Shown here: one piece after another, positions 8,994 through 17,474 of the stretch | Layout of the letters: each line of letters opens with the position of its first letter | How positions within the stretch are numbered: position 1 is the stretch's first letter | NCBI GenBank assembly: GCA_022766605.1 | Contig: JALEOH010000008.1 | Coordinates: 1 to 64,000, forward strand | DNA length: 64,000 bases | Source of the DNA: Ezakiella sp. | GTDB taxonomy: Bacteria > Bacillota > Clostridia > Tissierellales > Peptoniphilaceae | Direction: 5' to 3' | Translations under genes and position numbers: made by a program | Notes under the pieces: model-generated | The model's database searches: none | What the model saw: only the letters and a program-made list of their open reading frames with translations | Told to the model about the DNA's origin: nothing

Positions 8994-9620
8994 TCATTCA
9001 ATGAATTTAATAGTTAGTTTTTCATCATATGGACGATTATTAGAAAACTCAAATTGATCTTCATCGCTCCACGATGAATAATGACTATTTAAATCTCTAA
9101 AAAAAATCAACTTCACCCTTCCCCTCAAATTCAAAAATTGTAACCTCGAAAATTGGATCGCCAACTAATTCCGGCAATTTAGAATTTTCATCTATAAAAA
9201 ATCATAAGCATCGGGGCTAATGTGCCTAATATTAGTTATATTCTTTTCATCTGTTAGCCACAAGTCATCCATATCTGGAAAAATCACCCTTACAGTTCCA
9301 GCTGGAAACTCTATATAATATTTATTTGATTCAATCTCTATGTCTTCAAACGGAAAATTTTTACCATTTATATTAACCTCAAACTGTGGATAGTAATGTC
9401 CACCTTCAGTTTTTATCACTGACGGTAATTCGCCTGGTTTAATACCATCTGCTTTATGTGGCTTAAGCCACACTTTAAGATGTGGATAAAACAAAATTAG
9501 CGCCACTATGATGACAAGAACTATGCTTATAATCAATTGCCAATTATCTTTCAATTTATTATTTTTTTCTTGACACGCTCCTTTAGATATTAATATTTTA
9601 CCCAATTTAAAAAGGCTCAA
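8994..9620 (-). pseudogene. Single-pass membrane protein of unknown function, frame-disrupted
   Basis: The open frame at 9192-9620 encodes a protein with one membrane segment (NWQLIISIVLVIIVALILF) and a soluble domain, then stops. Adding one T at a run of six T continues the protein as IDENSKLPELVGDPIFEV through GKGEVDF. There, removing one T from a run of eight T returns it to the first frame (FRDLNSHYSSWSDEDQFEF and onward) and a stop at 8994. The two changes compensate, so the ancestral gene probably had seven T at each site. It could be a decaying gene, a phase-variable one or homopolymer sequencing error. The start is uncertain: only TTG codons are available, and the upstream terminator overlaps the 5' end. 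I do not recognise the family. Confidence 0.5.
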
Positions 9621-9636
9621 ATTTAATTGAGCCTTT
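9609..9636 (-). terminator. Terminator of the formate dehydrogenase operon
   Basis: On the minus strand AAAGGCTCAA pairs with TTTGAGCCTTT across a 6-nt loop (9611-9636), followed by T residues. It lies directly after the NuoF-like gene. Confidence 0.75.
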
Positions 9637-9641
9637 AGCGA

Positions 9642-11240
9642 TTATTCTCTTATAATTGCATGTACTGGGCAGACGCTTTCGCAGTTGCCACATTTTATAC
9701 ATGCATTTTGATCTATTATATGCTTTTCTTTTCTCTCTCCACTTATACAATTTACCGGGCAATTCTTTGCGCAGACAGTGCATCCAATGCACTTGTCGGT
9801 TATGAAGAAATTTAGCAAATCCTTACAGTGATGAGCTGGGCATTTCTTTTCATTTACATGTGCGAGATATTCATCTTTGAAATAGTGGATGGTGCTTACC
9901 ACGGGATTGCATGCTGATTGACCAAGTCCACAAAGTGAAGTCTTAGTTATTAGATCGCTTAAATCCATTAATTCATCGAGTATACTCTCATCCGCCTCGC
10001 CTTTTGTGACTTTAGTTAACATCTCAAGCACTCGCATAGTTCCTTCGCGACATGGTGTACATTTACCGCAGCTTTCATCTACGCTAAATTCCATGAAGAA
10101 GCGAGCGATATCTACCATACAGTCAGTCTCATCCATTACAACCATTCCGCCTGAACCCATTATTGAACCAATCTTCTTTAGTGTTGCAAAGTCAATTGGA
10201 AGATCAAAATATTCGGGTGGTATGCATCCTCCAGATGGACCTCCTGTTTGAACTGCTTTAATCTTCTTACCATCTGGTATGCCGCCTCCAATGTCAAAGA
10301 CTATTTCATTGATTGTTGTGCCCATCGGCACTTCTACCAGTCCCGAGTGAACTACCTTGCCTACTAAAGCAAATACTTTAGTGCCTGAAGAGTCTTCCGT
10401 GCCAATTGAGTGATAATATTCTGCTCCATGATCCAGTATAAATGGGATATTGGCAAAAGTCTCTACATTATTTAATACAGTTGGCTTTCCCCAAAGTCCC
10501 TTTACCGTTGTTCTAAATACTTTGGGACGTGGCATTCCGCGCCTTCCTTCGATGCTCTCCATAAGAGCTGTGCCCTCTCCACAAACAAATGCACCACTAC
10601 CAAGTCTAAGTGAAATATCAAACGAGAAACCGCTTCCCATTATATTGTCACCAAGTAGGCCCATTGCTTTGGCATCGGCTATTGCTTTTTCAAGTCTTTT
10701 AACCGCCTTTGGATACTCTGCACGAATATATATAAATCCTTCGTCTGCACCAATTGCACGCCCACATATTGCCATTCCCTCAAGCACTGAATGTGGGTCG
10801 CCCTCCATTATGGAGCGATCCATAAATGCACCTGGGTCACCTTCATCTGCATTCATTACTACATATTTTTTGCCAGGCCCCATATCATAAGCGCCTTGCC
10901 ATTTAACTCCGGTAGGGAAGCCTGCTCCTCCACGTCCACGAAGTCCAGAGCCTGTTACGCAGTCTATAATCTCCTGCCCATTCATGTCGAATATCGCCTT
11001 TCTCAAAGCCTCATATCCTCCAAGAGCAATATAGTCTTCAATCGAATCGGGATCTATTATGCCAAAATTTTTAAGGGCAATTCTCTTTTGATGCTTGTAA
11101 AATTCACCGGCAAGTTTTGGATAATCGGCTGTGTTATCGATATTTTCATCAGCGTCCAATCTTTTATTTAATTCAGGCAGATGCTTTTCTTTGATTTCGC
11201 GAATGATATCCGCCGTTTTTTTAGTTTCAACTACAGTCAT
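9642..11240 (-). CDS. NuoF/HydB-like NADH-binding flavoprotein subunit with C-terminal ferredoxin domain
   Basis: The 532-residue protein has the NuoF core: GLRGRGGAGFPTG and NADEGDPGAFMDR (FMN and NADH binding), then CGKCTPCREGT plus a later Cys for a [4Fe-4S] cluster. Its C terminus adds a two-cluster ferredoxin domain (CIGCTVCAKNCP and CIKCGNCESVCP). The N-terminal thioredoxin-like [2Fe-2S] domain of longer HydB proteins is absent. In this family it passes electrons between NAD(H) and the Fe-S chain. Placed after the FdhA and NuoE-like genes, it is the likely diaphorase of the formate dehydrogenase. Start ATG at 11240 with AGGAGG 4 nt upstream. Confidence 0.9.
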   Translation of the reverse strand: MTVVETKKTADIIREIKEKHLPELNKRLDADENIDNTADYPKLAGEFYKHQKRIALKNFGIIDPDSIEDYIALGGYEALRKAIFDMNGQEIIDCVTGSGLRGRGGAGFPTGVKWQGAYDMGPGKKYVVMNADEGDPGAFMDRSIMEGDPHSVLEGMAICGRAIGADEGFIYIRAEYPKAVKRLEKAIADAKAMGLLGDNIMGSGFSFDISLRLGSGAFVCGEGTALMESIEGRRGMPRPKVFRTTVKGLWGKPTVLNNVETFANIPFILDHGAEYYHSIGTEDSSGTKVFALVGKVVHSGLVEVPMGTTINEIVFDIGGGIPDGKKIKAVQTGGPSGGCIPPEYFDLPIDFATLKKIGSIMGSGGMVVMDETDCMVDIARFFMEFSVDESCGKCTPCREGTMRVLEMLTKVTKGEADESILDELMDLSDLITKTSLCGLGQSACNPVVSTIHYFKDEYLAHVNEKKCPAHHCKDLLNFFITDKCIGCTVCAKNCPVNCISGERKEKHIIDQNACIKCGNCESVCPVHAIIRE

Positions 11241-11248
11241 ATGCCCTC

Positions 11249-11740
11249 CTATTTCCCCCTCAATTCTTTAATAGTCTTTTTAACCATCTTCTTTTCATAG
11301 TGACCGATGTTTTCATCGTTGATAGTAACAACAGGCGCAACCGCGCAATCTCCTACGCATCTCGTTTCGATTATAGAAAACATCTTATCGGGAGTGGTTT
11401 CACCTTTTTTAATGCCTAGCTCGTCTTCAAATGCATGAATCAAATCCTCTGCTCCCTTAACATAGCAAGCTGTTCCCATGCAAATGGAAATTCTGTTCTT
11501 TCCCATCGGGATAAAGGTAAATTGCGCATAGAAAGTTGCTACTCCATATACGGTAGCTACTGGGAGCGATAGCTTCTTTGCAATCTCCTCAATTATCTCA
11601 CGAGGTAAATAGCCGAATAGATTTTGTGCTTTTTGAAGCACTGGCATCAAAGCTCCATCCATATTCTTTTTCTCTTCGATGAATTGATCAAACTCCTTTA
11701 ATTCATCGATATATTCATTTCTATCAAATACAAATTCCAT
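11249..11740 (-). CDS. NuoE/HydC-like thioredoxin-fold [2Fe-2S] subunit
   Basis: This 163-residue protein has the NuoE layout: an N-terminal helical part (QKAQNLFGYLPREIIEEIA) and a thioredoxin-like domain with four Cys, in ICMGTACYVKG and RCVGDCAVAP. It should carry one [2Fe-2S] cluster and pair with the NuoF-like flavoprotein. It starts 1 nt after the fdhA stop, with GGAGG overlapping the end of fdhA, so translation is coupled. Confidence 0.92.
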   Translation of the reverse strand: MEFVFDRNEYIDELKEFDQFIEEKKNMDGALMPVLQKAQNLFGYLPREIIEEIAKKLSLPVATVYGVATFYAQFTFIPMGKNRISICMGTACYVKGAEDLIHAFEDELGIKKGETTPDKMFSIIETRCVGDCAVAPVVTINDENIGHYEKKMVKKTIKELRGK

Positions 11741-11741
11741 A

Positions 11742-14474
11742 CTATGCCTCCACCACTTCGGTTAGCGGAACAAATCTCTTTATATCATCGTCCGCATCTT
11801 TTACCTTCTCAAGCTTAACTGCAGATATCTTATATTCGGCTGTTAAAGTTATTGGATCGAATTCATCATTAGTCAGCTCATTGACCGGACTTTCCTTAAA
11901 GTGGAAGGTCATAAACATATTTCCCGGTTGAACGCGATCAGTAATTGTAACTCGAGTAATTATGCTACCACGCCTTGAACTTACTCTTGCGTAGTCAAGT
12001 TCTTTTAGTCCAAGCTTTTTAGCATCTTCTGGATTTACTTCTGCTAGCTCATATGGATTGATCTCCTCAAGCTTAGGCGAGAATCTAGTGGTGATATTAT
12101 AGTGACCGAGTTTGCGTCCAGTATTTAATAATATTGGATATTCTTCATCGCATAATTCTGCTGGTTCCTCATATTCAACTGGAACCATACGAGCTTTGCC
12201 ACGTGGGAAGACTCCCTTGTGAAGATATTTAGTACCAGGGTGATCAAGTGTAGGACATGGCCATTGAAGTCCTTCATTGCCAAGTCTTTCATAAGTCATG
12301 CCGCGATATGAAGGCATTGCTGCTCTTATATCGTCAAAGATATCCTCTGCACTTCTCCATTCAAAACCCTTGGTCACTCCCATTTTATTTGCAATTAACT
12401 TAACTATTTCCCAATCTGGCTTACATAGTCCTGGAGCGTCAACTGCTTTTCTTACCCTTTGGACACGCCTTTCACTTGCAGTAAAAGTACCTTCCTTTTC
12501 GGCATAGCAAGCAGCAGGGAATATTACATCGGCATATTTTGCCGTCTCACTCATAAAGATTTCCAAGCTGACTCTAAAATCGAGGGCCTCAAAGGCACGT
12601 CTTACGTGATTGGCATTTGGGTCGGATAGTACAGGATCTTCTCCCATTACTATCATAGCTTTCAACTCGCCTTCAAGTGCTTTATCAAACATCTCAGGAA
12701 TCCTTAATCCAAGCTTTGGATTAAGACTTGTCTCCCATAGCTCTTCGAAATTTTCTCTCGCTTTATCATCTATTACAGATGGATAGCCTGGATAACTATT
12801 TGGAAGAGCCCCCATATCACAAGCGCCCTGAACATTATTTTGTCCACGAAGTGGATTAACCCCAGCGCTTTCAATGCCAACATGTCCTGTAATAAGTGCC
12901 AGATTAGCTAGATTCATAACATTCGAAGTGCCAGTAGTATGCTCAGTAATTCCAAGTGTGTAGAATATTCCAGCCTTTTCAGTTTCGGCATAAAGCTTAG
13001 CTACATTATATATCATCTCTTCAGATATGCCTGTTATTTCGCTAGTAGTCTTTAAATCGTAGGCTTTTACAGTTTCTTTAACTGCATCGAAGCCTTCAAC
13101 TCTTTGCTTTATATAGTCTTCATCTTCCCAACCATTTTCGATTATTACATTCATAATGCCATTTATTAGGGCGGCATCGGTGCCGGATTTGATTGGTAGA
13201 TAATAATGAGCCATGCCTGCAAGCTCGGTCTTTCTTGGGTCGACCACAATTGCCTTTGCTCCACGAATTATGGCTTGCTTCATTTTATTTCCGATGATCG
13301 GATGAGCCTCGGTTGTATTGGATCCAATTATCAAAAATACATCTTCATCCAATATTTCATTTACGCTATTAGTCATAGCGCCGCTTCCTAGTGTAGTTGC
13401 AAGACCTGCAACTGTTGGAGCATGTCAGGTCCTTGCGCAGTGGTCTACGTTATTGGAGCCAACCACCACTCTCATCCATTTTTGGAATGCAAAATTATCC
13501 TCATTGGTGCAACGAGCACTTGAAAGTCCAGCAATTGAATCTGGCCCATATTCTTTTTTAATCTCATTCAATCTCTTTGCAGTATAATTTAGAGCTTCTT
13601 CCCAAGTTGCCTTGCGAAATTCTCCATTTTCTTTTATAAGCGGAGTCGTAAGTCGCTCTTTAGAATGAATCATATCAGTGTGGAAGCGCCCTTTAACGCA
13701 CATTTGACTACCATTAATTGGTGCATCTTCAGCTGGAGTTACTCCAACCACTTTATTATCGACCACATTTAGGTCGAAATTACATCCCGTTCCACAAAAT
13801 GGACAGGTCGTCCTAACCTTCTTCATCTCCCATGGTCTATATCCAGCAAGTTGCTTATTCATTAGCGCTCCCGTTGGACAAACTGAGATACATTGACCAC
13901 ACATGCGGCATATGTCGCTATTTATACTTTGGTCAAATGCCGTCGTTACAGTTGAATAAAATCCACGACCCACAAAATCATAAGTTCCAGTAACTTGAAC
14001 TTCTTTACAAATTCTTACGCATTTACCACATTTAATGCATTTATTTTGATCGCGAATCATAATTGGATTGGCATCGTCTATCTTAAATTCACTAACCGCC
14101 CCATCTGAGAAAGGATTTTTTACTCCATATTTAAAACAATGATCTTGAAGATCACAATGGCCTACCTCACCACAAGTTAAGCAGTCAACTGGATGATTAG
14201 CCATCAACAGCTTTAAAAGACCCTTTCTGTATTTAATAAGCCTCTCGCTATTCGTAACAACTTCCATCCCCTCTTTACATAGAGTAGAACATGCTGTCTC
14301 GGGCTTACTCTTGCCATTTATTTCAACTACGCACATTCTGCATCCCGCAAATGGAGATAGATCCTTTAAATAGCAAAGCTGAGGAATTCTTATTCCAACA
14401 CTTGCCGCAGCATCGATTAAATTGGTCCCCTTCTCGACCGAAACATCGATGCCATCAATTTTTAAATTAATCAT
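11742..14474 (-). CDS. fdhA: Selenocysteine-containing formate dehydrogenase alpha subunit (NAD-linked type)
   Basis: The reading frame runs through one in-frame TGA (13425-13427) read as selenocysteine, giving 910 residues with Sec350. The context VDHCART-U-HAPTVAGLATT is the formate dehydrogenase active site, and a SECIS hairpin follows. Domains in order: plant-type [2Fe-2S] (C34, C45, C48, C62); His-Cys [4Fe-4S] (H94, C98, C101, C107); two-cluster ferredoxin (C146-C156, C189-C199); Mo/W-bis-MGD oxidoreductase starting with [4Fe-4S] C224, C227, C231; C-terminal dinucleotide-binding domain. Formate oxidation to CO2, or the reverse, is known for the family. A GTG at 14480 is in frame, but the ATG at 14474 has GAGGTG at proper distance and overlaps the preceding TAA. 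Genes for selenocysteine insertion are not in the window. Confidence 0.95.
13396..13427 (-). promoter_or_regulatory. UGA selenocysteine codon and bacterial SECIS hairpin in fdhA
   Basis: On the minus strand the TGA (13425-13427) is followed, after 12 nt, by GTTGCA-GGTCT-TGCAAC (13396-13412): a perfect 6-bp stem with a GGTCT loop. Bacterial SelB recognises a hairpin with a GGUC-type apical loop at this distance from UGA, as in E. coli fdhF. Confidence 0.93.
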
Positions 14475-14923
14475 TACCACACCTCATTAAATGCAATATT
14501 ATTGTAAATTTCTTCAAGACTAGCCTTTCTATTGGAACAGGCATTTGCCATGTCCCTTAACATGTCTTTATTACTCAAATCCTCTTCCTCTTCCATCAGC
14601 ACCTTATATGTATCCATAAGCTGTTGCTCCTTCTTCATGGCAAGAGCCACTGCATCCTTGAATTCCATATTGGGTGAAAATTCTATATCATCACTTACCA
14701 CTTCTTCTGTCACACCAAAATCGCGGTCGGTCTTTGCAACTTTAAGACTATAAGGTCTATCTTTATAACTATTTAAAAATCTCTCGTATTTCTTTTTAGA
14801 AATTATCATAGAGTTAAAAAAGTCCTTTAAGATATCGTCTTTACTCTTCTCCTTGGCATCTTCATAAAATTTTTTGATCGACTCTTCAATTTCAATCGCA
14901 AAATTTAAAATTTCCTTACTCAT
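14474..14923 (-). CDS. Ferritin-like/rubrerythrin-fold protein lacking histidines
   Basis: The 149-residue acidic helical protein resembles the ferritin-like superfamily (FAIEIEESIKKFYEDA, then FKDAVALAMKKEQQLMDTY), in two helical pairs. It has no histidine at all, so the ExxH ligands of di-iron rubrerythrins are missing and iron binding in the usual way is unlikely. It is the first gene of the formate dehydrogenase operon, and its stop overlaps the fdhA start (TAATG). A structural or assembly role for the enzyme is possible but only inferred from position. Confidence 0.65.
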   Translation of the reverse strand: MSKEILNFAIEIEESIKKFYEDAKEKSKDDILKDFFNSMIISKKKYERFLNSYKDRPYSLKVAKTDRDFGVTEEVVSDDIEFSPNMEFKDAVALAMKKEQQLMDTYKVLMEEEEDLSNKDMLRDMANACSNRKASLEEIYNNIAFNEVW

Positions 14924-14955
14924 TTACACCTCCATCTTTAATTCCATTCGTTTAA

Positions 14956-15005
14956 ATTATAACATATATTTTATTTAAAGTAAAGTAAAAGTGATTTCCA
15001 TCACA
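14956..15005 (-). promoter_or_regulatory. Promoter of the fdh operon with a CRP/FNR-type operator
   Basis: The -10 TATAAT lies at 14956-14961, with a weak TTTACT/TTACTT -35 16-17 nt upstream. Further upstream is the inverted repeat GTGAT-TTCC-ATCAC (14991-15004; TGTGA-N6-TCAC on the minus strand), matching the Crp/Fnr-family operator plan. Its centre lies near -48 relative to the predicted start, consistent with activation. Which Crp/Fnr protein binds is unknown. Confidence 0.65.
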
Positions 15006-15042
15006 TAATTCATTATGATAAATTATCTTAACATTTTTTTAC

Positions 15043-15085
15043 AAAAAAAAGCCTATATTACTAGGTCGAAGTTGACCATTAGGCT
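15043..15085 (-). terminator. Terminator at the 3' end of the OsmC-like gene
   Basis: AGCCTA (minus strand, 15080-15085) pairs with TAGGCT (15050-15055), followed by T8. The upstream arm lies inside the last codons of the OsmC-like gene, so the terminator overlaps coding sequence. Confidence 0.6.
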
Positions 15086-15535
15086 CGTAGTTTTCTTAAT
15101 TAAATTGTAAATTGGATTTTCATCAAGCAATTGTGTAAGCAATAAATTATTACTCTCTTCGTCACCATCAGCATAATAATATATTTTAATGTCGATATAG
15201 TCTATATAACTATTTTCATAATATCCACGCACATCAAGTGCATTTAGAGGATTATTTAATTTGAATTCGATCTTTCCTTCTATTTCTTCAATTATTACAT
15301 CTCTCTTCTTGGCTTTTTTTACACTCATAAGCATTATGCTCGATAAAAGAGATCCCATAAAATAATTTATTGCCGAGATATTTTCTGCCTCACTATCAAA
15401 ACTAATAGAGCTATCTACTACAAATGAAGAATTAGCTGTATATATATGAACATTTTTTAAATCATTCATAGTCGCTCTTAAAGAAAAAAGCGAATAATCA
15501 ATGCCCTCAAGTGCATTGCCATCTATCTTTGACAT
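15053..15535 (-). CDS. OsmC-like protein
   Basis: The 160-residue protein matches the OsmC fold: an N-terminal strand region, a central helix (ENISAINYFMGSLLSSIMLMS) at the place where OsmC proteins have their first Cys helix, then IEEIEGKIEFKL, DYIDIKIYYY and a C-terminal helix with PIYNLIKKTTSL. Both redox cysteines of classical OsmC/Ohr are absent, so peroxide reduction is unlikely. It is the last gene of the four-gene cassette and its start lies 13 nt inside the MetE-like gene, next to AAGGAAAG. OsmC assignment is moderately sure; the function is unknown. Confidence 0.6.
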   Translation of the reverse strand: MSKIDGNALEGIDYSLFSLRATMNDLKNVHIYTANSSFVVDSSISFDSEAENISAINYFMGSLLSSIMLMSVKKAKKRDVIIEEIEGKIEFKLNNPLNALDVRGYYENSYIDYIDIKIYYYADGDEESNNLLLTQLLDENPIYNLIKKTTSLMVNFDLVI

Positions 15536-16677
15536 ATTGCTTTCCTTGCCTCATAGATTGCATCAAGCTTGCTTTTGATATGATCATAAGTGTTGACAGG
15601 GCGATTGGCAAATGTTGCAAATCCACAGTCTGGATTTAGCATAATCATATCTAGACTTTGGTATTTTTCTGCTTCGCGAATTTTATTTACTATAAAATCA
15701 ACGGATTCTATCTCATCAAGTCGAGGATTTACTACGCCAAGGCCAAGGATAATCTCCTTCATCTTGGGCTCAGCATAAAAGGAAGCTATCTCTCCTGCTC
15801 TATCAGTGGAAAATTCGAGGAATAATATATCCGCATCTATGTTTGAAAATAATTTCAAAAGAGGAGTATATGGACCTTCAAGCAATATGGTTTCGTCCTT
15901 ACTCCAATTGCCTCTGCAAACATGGAGTGCTACCTTGGATTTAGCTTTATCGACCTTTGAGATGACGGATTTAATAAGATGTGTTGCAAACTCAAGCTCT
16001 TCAGTTGGATCTTTTCTTTCGGATAGTGCAGCACACATAAAGGTGCGTGGACGTCCATCGGTAAAAACCACCTCGGTTAATACCGGTTCATCAAATTGTA
16101 TTATATCGACTCCAAGCTCTTGCAATTCTTCTATCTCATCTTGATAGATTTTGATAACATCCTCTCCTAGCTCCTCTTTGGAATCATATCCATTTTTAGA
16201 TAGTTCCGGCAGCCACATCGACCTTGTTACGAGATAAGGCCCAGGGAGAGTTATCTTGATCTTCTTGTCGGTAAATTTTTTTATTCTCTTTAGCTCATCC
16301 ACCACAATTCCATCTCTTCTTGCAATCTTTCCCGTACATATTGCATTTTTAATTGCAATTGCAGGCACATCTAAAGTATTTAATATTTGTTCAAATGCCT
16401 TTTTATCTTCTACATAGTCGAGCATCTCGCTCATGGACATCTGCCTAACTCCATCAAGGGCATTTGAAATAAAACTTACATAGTTGTCGCGATGAAGCTC
16501 GCCCGAGGTTATATAATCAACCCCATGCTCCTCTTGAAGTTTTATTATCTCAGATGTTTTTTCATCTATCAATTTGTAGAATTCTGTGTCACTCATCTTG
16601 CCAGTACGGCTTAGACGAAGTGCACGAAGCACTTCATCTGTACGTGGCATAGAGCCCATTAAGGATATCTCAAGCAT
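15523..16677 (-). CDS. Short MetE-like cobalamin-independent methyltransferase (C-terminal catalytic domain only)
   Basis: The 384-residue protein is a single MetE/UROD-type TIM barrel. It has SGELHRDNYVSF, TLPGPYLVTRSMW, DIIQFDEPVLTE, LHVCRGN (zinc His and Cys) and LNPDCGFA (zinc Cys). Full MetE is about 750 residues with an N-terminal barrel that is missing here. Short MetE-like proteins methylate thiols from various methyl donors; the real donor and acceptor are unknown. The start overlaps the stop of the PhnD-like gene (TAATG), and the end overlaps the OsmC-like start, so it is part of a coupled cassette. A role in sulfur, selenium or methyl-group metabolism is inferred. Confidence 0.85.
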   Translation of the reverse strand: MLEISLMGSMPRTDEVLRALRLSRTGKMSDTEFYKLIDEKTSEIIKLQEEHGVDYITSGELHRDNYVSFISNALDGVRQMSMSEMLDYVEDKKAFEQILNTLDVPAIAIKNAICTGKIARRDGIVVDELKRIKKFTDKKIKITLPGPYLVTRSMWLPELSKNGYDSKEELGEDVIKIYQDEIEELQELGVDIIQFDEPVLTEVVFTDGRPRTFMCAALSERKDPTEELEFATHLIKSVISKVDKAKSKVALHVCRGNWSKDETILLEGPYTPLLKLFSNIDADILFLEFSTDRAGEIASFYAEPKMKEIILGLGVVNPRLDEIESVDFIVNKIREAEKYQSLDMIMLNPDCGFATFANRPVNTYDHIKSKLDAIYEARKAICQR

Positions 16678-17474
16678 TAAAGAAACCTCAAATACTCATT
16701 TGCGCTAGAGATTTGTTCATATCCACTTAGGCGACCTTTCTTCCATTCTTTCAAACCTTCAAGATCTAGTATTTCCTTATCCTCTGGCTTGTTATAGTCC
16801 ATTTGAAGCATTATATCTTCAAATTCTCTTATTACTTCATCATCTATTTCGGGACGATAGTCAAATATACAGTGATCAAAATGCTTAGTCTCTCCAATTG
16901 CACTTAATTTCTTATCATCAACTGTTCCATCTTTCTTCCAAGCTTCCCAATTTAAATCAAGCACAAAAGCAGCATCTACTTCGCCATTTGTTAGCGCTTT
17001 AGCTGCCTCCATTTCCCCGCCGATATGATCTCCATGAAGCCCAACTCCAATGTCGAATCTCTTTTCAGTATAGTCTTTGCCAAATTCAAGATTATTTTCG
17101 TGAAGATAGTTGATTGGAATTAGCCTTGCCTGTGGTGAGTCAAGTGCACCAAAGCCGATAGTCTTTCCTTTTAACTCACTTACATCAGTTATCTCTCCTC
17201 TTCTTACAATAAGCATAGTCTTTCTATCTTGATCGGTATCTCTCATAAGAGAATATTTATATTTGCCATCGGTTCTTAAGACCACGTCCAAATGTGCAAG
17301 TGGAGAGTTCCATGCCATATCGATTTCTCCAGCAACAAGAGCATCTACTTGCATTTTATAGTCCTTAAAGAAAACCGGCTCTATTTTCATTCCAGCCTTA
17401 TCAAAAAACTTTTCTATTAACTCCCAAACAACGGTTACGCGTGGATCATATATTACAGCACCAATCCTAAGCAT
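16677..17474 (-). CDS. PhnD/SsuA-like substrate-binding domain protein without signal peptide
   Basis: The 265-residue protein has the two-lobed periplasmic-binding fold of the PhnD family (LRIGAVIYDPRVTVVWELI, DALVAGEIDMAWNSPLAH, ELKGKTIGFGALDSPQARL, NGEVDAAFVLD). It has neither a signal peptide nor a lipobox: the fold begins at residue 2, and the upstream extension of the frame is not hydrophobic. It would therefore stay in the cytosol, and no ABC permease or ATPase gene is adjacent. ATG at 17474 overlaps the preceding stop (TAATG) and has AGGAG upstream. It may act as an enzyme, sensor or carrier of a small anion rather than as a transporter part. Confidence 0.8.
   Translation of the reverse strand: MLRIGAVIYDPRVTVVWELIEKFFDKAGMKIEPVFFKDYKMQVDALVAGEIDMAWNSPLAHLDVVLRTDGKYKYSLMRDTDQDRKTMLIVRRGEITDVSELKGKTIGFGALDSPQARLIPINYLHENNLEFGKDYTEKRFDIGVGLHGDHIGGEMEAAKALTNGEVDAAFVLDLNWEAWKKDGTVDDKKLSAIGETKHFDHCIFDYRPEIDDEVIREFEDIMLQMDYNKPEDKEILDLEGLKEWKKGRLSGYEQISSANEYLRFL

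Noticed and set aside
11742..14480. Two separate truncated oxidoreductase genes or a nonsense-mutated pseudogene
   Set aside because: The TGA lies exactly at the formate dehydrogenase active-site residue, the frame is unbroken on both sides and a SECIS hairpin follows; selenocysteine explains it better.
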